From an uncultured Pseudomonadota bacterium (GTDB lineage Bacteria; Pseudomonadota; Gammaproteobacteria; Burkholderiales; SG8-39): 5,306 nucleotides of DNA. This document shows positions 4,379 through 5,306 of this stretch, piece by piece. The notes below the pieces were generated by a model. That model saw only the letters and a list, made by a program, of their open reading frames with translations, was not told the origin of the DNA and searched no databases. Location of the stretch: positions 1-5,306 of the forward strand of contig CAIPGJ010000150.1 of assembly GCA_903864555.1 (NCBI GenBank), read 5' to 3'. The number at the start of each line of letters is the position of its first letter. The first letter of the stretch is position 1. Both the position numbers and the translations under genes were made by a program.

Positions 4379-5306
4379 ATGAGGAAATGCATCGGAAAGT
4401 CCCTGTTGATTGCCACGGGCATGGCGCTCGCCGCCTTATCCGGTCAGGTGGCCGCCCAGGCCTGGCCCACCAAGCCGGTGCGTATCCTGGTCGGCTACGG
4501 CACCGGTGGATCGACCGACACCACCGCCCGACTTCTGGCCCAGCACCTGGCGGATCCGCTGGGCCGGCCCTTCATTGTCGAGAACCGGCCCGGTGCCACC
4601 GGCACCATCGCGGTGGATGCCGTGGTCAAGGCGCCGGCGGATGGGCACACTCTCATCATCATCGCTGCCGCCGATGCCATCGTGCCGGCGGTGCGCAGCG
4701 ATCTGCCCTACAGCCTGGAGAAGGATCTTGCCTCGATTGCGCTGGTGACCTCGGCCCCCTTCCTGCTGGTGGCGCATGTGTCGGTGCCTGCGGATGACGT
4801 GAAATCGCTGATTGCCTATGCGCGCGCCAATCCGGGCAAGCTCAACTATTCCTCCTCGGGCATAGGCAGTTCGGCCCATCTGGCCGGCGAAATGATCAAC
4901 CTCATGGCCAAGGTCAACATCGGCCATGTGCCTTACAAGGGATCGGCCGAAGGTGCTGCTGCGGTGGCTAGTGGCCAAGTGGAACTGAGCTTTCCCAGTG
5001 TCACCGGCGCCATGGGCATGCTCAAGGCCGGCAGGATCAAGTCGATTGCAGTTACCAGCGCCAGGCGCTCCGTCCTGCTTCCCAATGTCCCCTCCATGAG
5101 CGAAGGTGGTCTCACCGGCTATGATCGCACTGGCTGGTACGGAATGCTGGCTCCGGCCGGCACGCCGCGCGACATCATCAACCGGCTCAATTCGCTAGCG
5201 GGCGAGATCGTCAACAAGCCCGAGGTCAGGGAACAACTGTTCAAGCAGGGGCTGGAGTCCGAGCGAGGCACCCCCGAGCAACTGGGCGCGCTGATCAAGC
5301 GCGAGA
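4379..5306 (+). CDS. Bug/TctC-family periplasmic solute-binding protein (3' end outside window)
   Basis: Extracytoplasmic binding protein of the tripartite tricarboxylate transporter (Bug) family, which captures small carboxylates or related compounds in the periplasm. A signal peptide is clear: basic start (MRKCIGK), hydrophobic core to about residue 20, and a cleavage site near VAAQA (24-28), after Ala26 or Ala28. Cys4 is not in a lipobox, so it is not a lipoprotein. The mature protein starts WPTKPVRILVGY and shows family motifs: GTGGSTDTTAR, ENRPGATGTIAVDAV, KAPADGHTL, NPGKLNYSSSG, VPYKG, and LAPAGTPRDI near the end. The 309 codons visible suggest only about 10-20 residues are missing, given a usual 320-330. 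No TctA/TctB membrane genes are visible, as is common for these proteins in Burkholderiales. Placed at the end of an acyl-CoA catabolic cluster, it may bind the pathway's substrate; the ligand cannot be read from sequence. Confidence 0.93.
   Translation, partial: MRKCIGKSLLIATGMALAALSGQVAAQAWPTKPVRILVGYGTGGSTDTTARLLAQHLADPLGRPFIVENRPGATGTIAVDAVVKAPADGHTLIIIAAADAIVPAVRSDLPYSLEKDLASIALVTSAPFLLVAHVSVPADDVKSLIAYARANPGKLNYSSSGIGSSAHLAGEMINLMAKVNIGHVPYKGSAEGAAAVASGQVELSFPSVTGAMGMLKAGRIKSIAVTSARRSVLLPNVPSMSEGGLTGYDRTGWYGMLAPAGTPRDIINRLNSLAGEIVNKPEVREQLFKQGLESERGTPEQLGALIKRE

Noticed and set aside
4374..4382. Two-codon frame ATG ACA TGA overlapping the Bug start
   Set aside because: Its ATG is only three bases after the ribosome binding site, too close for efficient initiation; most likely incidental.
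4387..4797. A 136-codon plus-strand frame at the beginning of the Bug gene
   Set aside because: It is in the wrong frame. The frame starting at 4379 gives a signal peptide and continuous Bug-family motifs to the window end.

Overview
The window is a co-directional (all + strand), GC-rich catabolic gene cluster. The codon style, the CoA-ester chemistry and a Bug-type (TctC-like) periplasmic binding protein at the end point to a betaproteobacterium, most likely Burkholderiales. That placement is inference from style and gene content; no taxonomic marker is present.

Layout: (1) 1-642, the C-terminal part of an acyl-CoA dehydrogenase whose start lies upstream of the window; (2) 691-1665, a zinc-free medium-chain NADPH:quinone-reductase-type oxidoreductase; (3) 1729-2613, a short-form 3-hydroxyacyl-CoA dehydrogenase; (4) 2661-3488, a crotonase-fold protein lacking both canonical hydratase glutamates; (5) 3504-4280, a canonical enoyl-CoA hydratase; (6) 4379 to the window end, a Bug/TctC-family solute-binding protein with a signal peptide, cut off shortly before its expected C-terminus. 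Gene-to-gene gaps are 48, 63, 47, 15 and 98 bp, compatible with one operon or two overlapping transcription units.

Together the enzymes cover dehydrogenation, hydration and 3-hydroxy oxidation of an acyl-CoA. There is also an extra NAD(P)H-dependent reductase and a second, chemically different crotonase, which suggests a substrate that plain beta-oxidation cannot finish (branched, cyclic or aromatic-derived). No thiolase, CoA ligase, CoA transferase or regulator is visible, so the substrate cannot be named. The Bug protein may capture the substrate, or a related carboxylate, in the periplasm.

The gaps hold the less routine material: helically phased GGAAC repeats before gene 2, a sharply AT-rich island (15 G/C in 70 bases) with a small palindrome before gene 3, a hairpin over the stop codon of gene 3, and hairpins plus a 9-bp direct repeat before the Bug gene. 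I see no RNA genes, insertion sequences, CRISPR arrays or other mobile elements. I did not find a clearly new biological system; the strongest lead is the glutamate-less crotonase paired with a canonical one.
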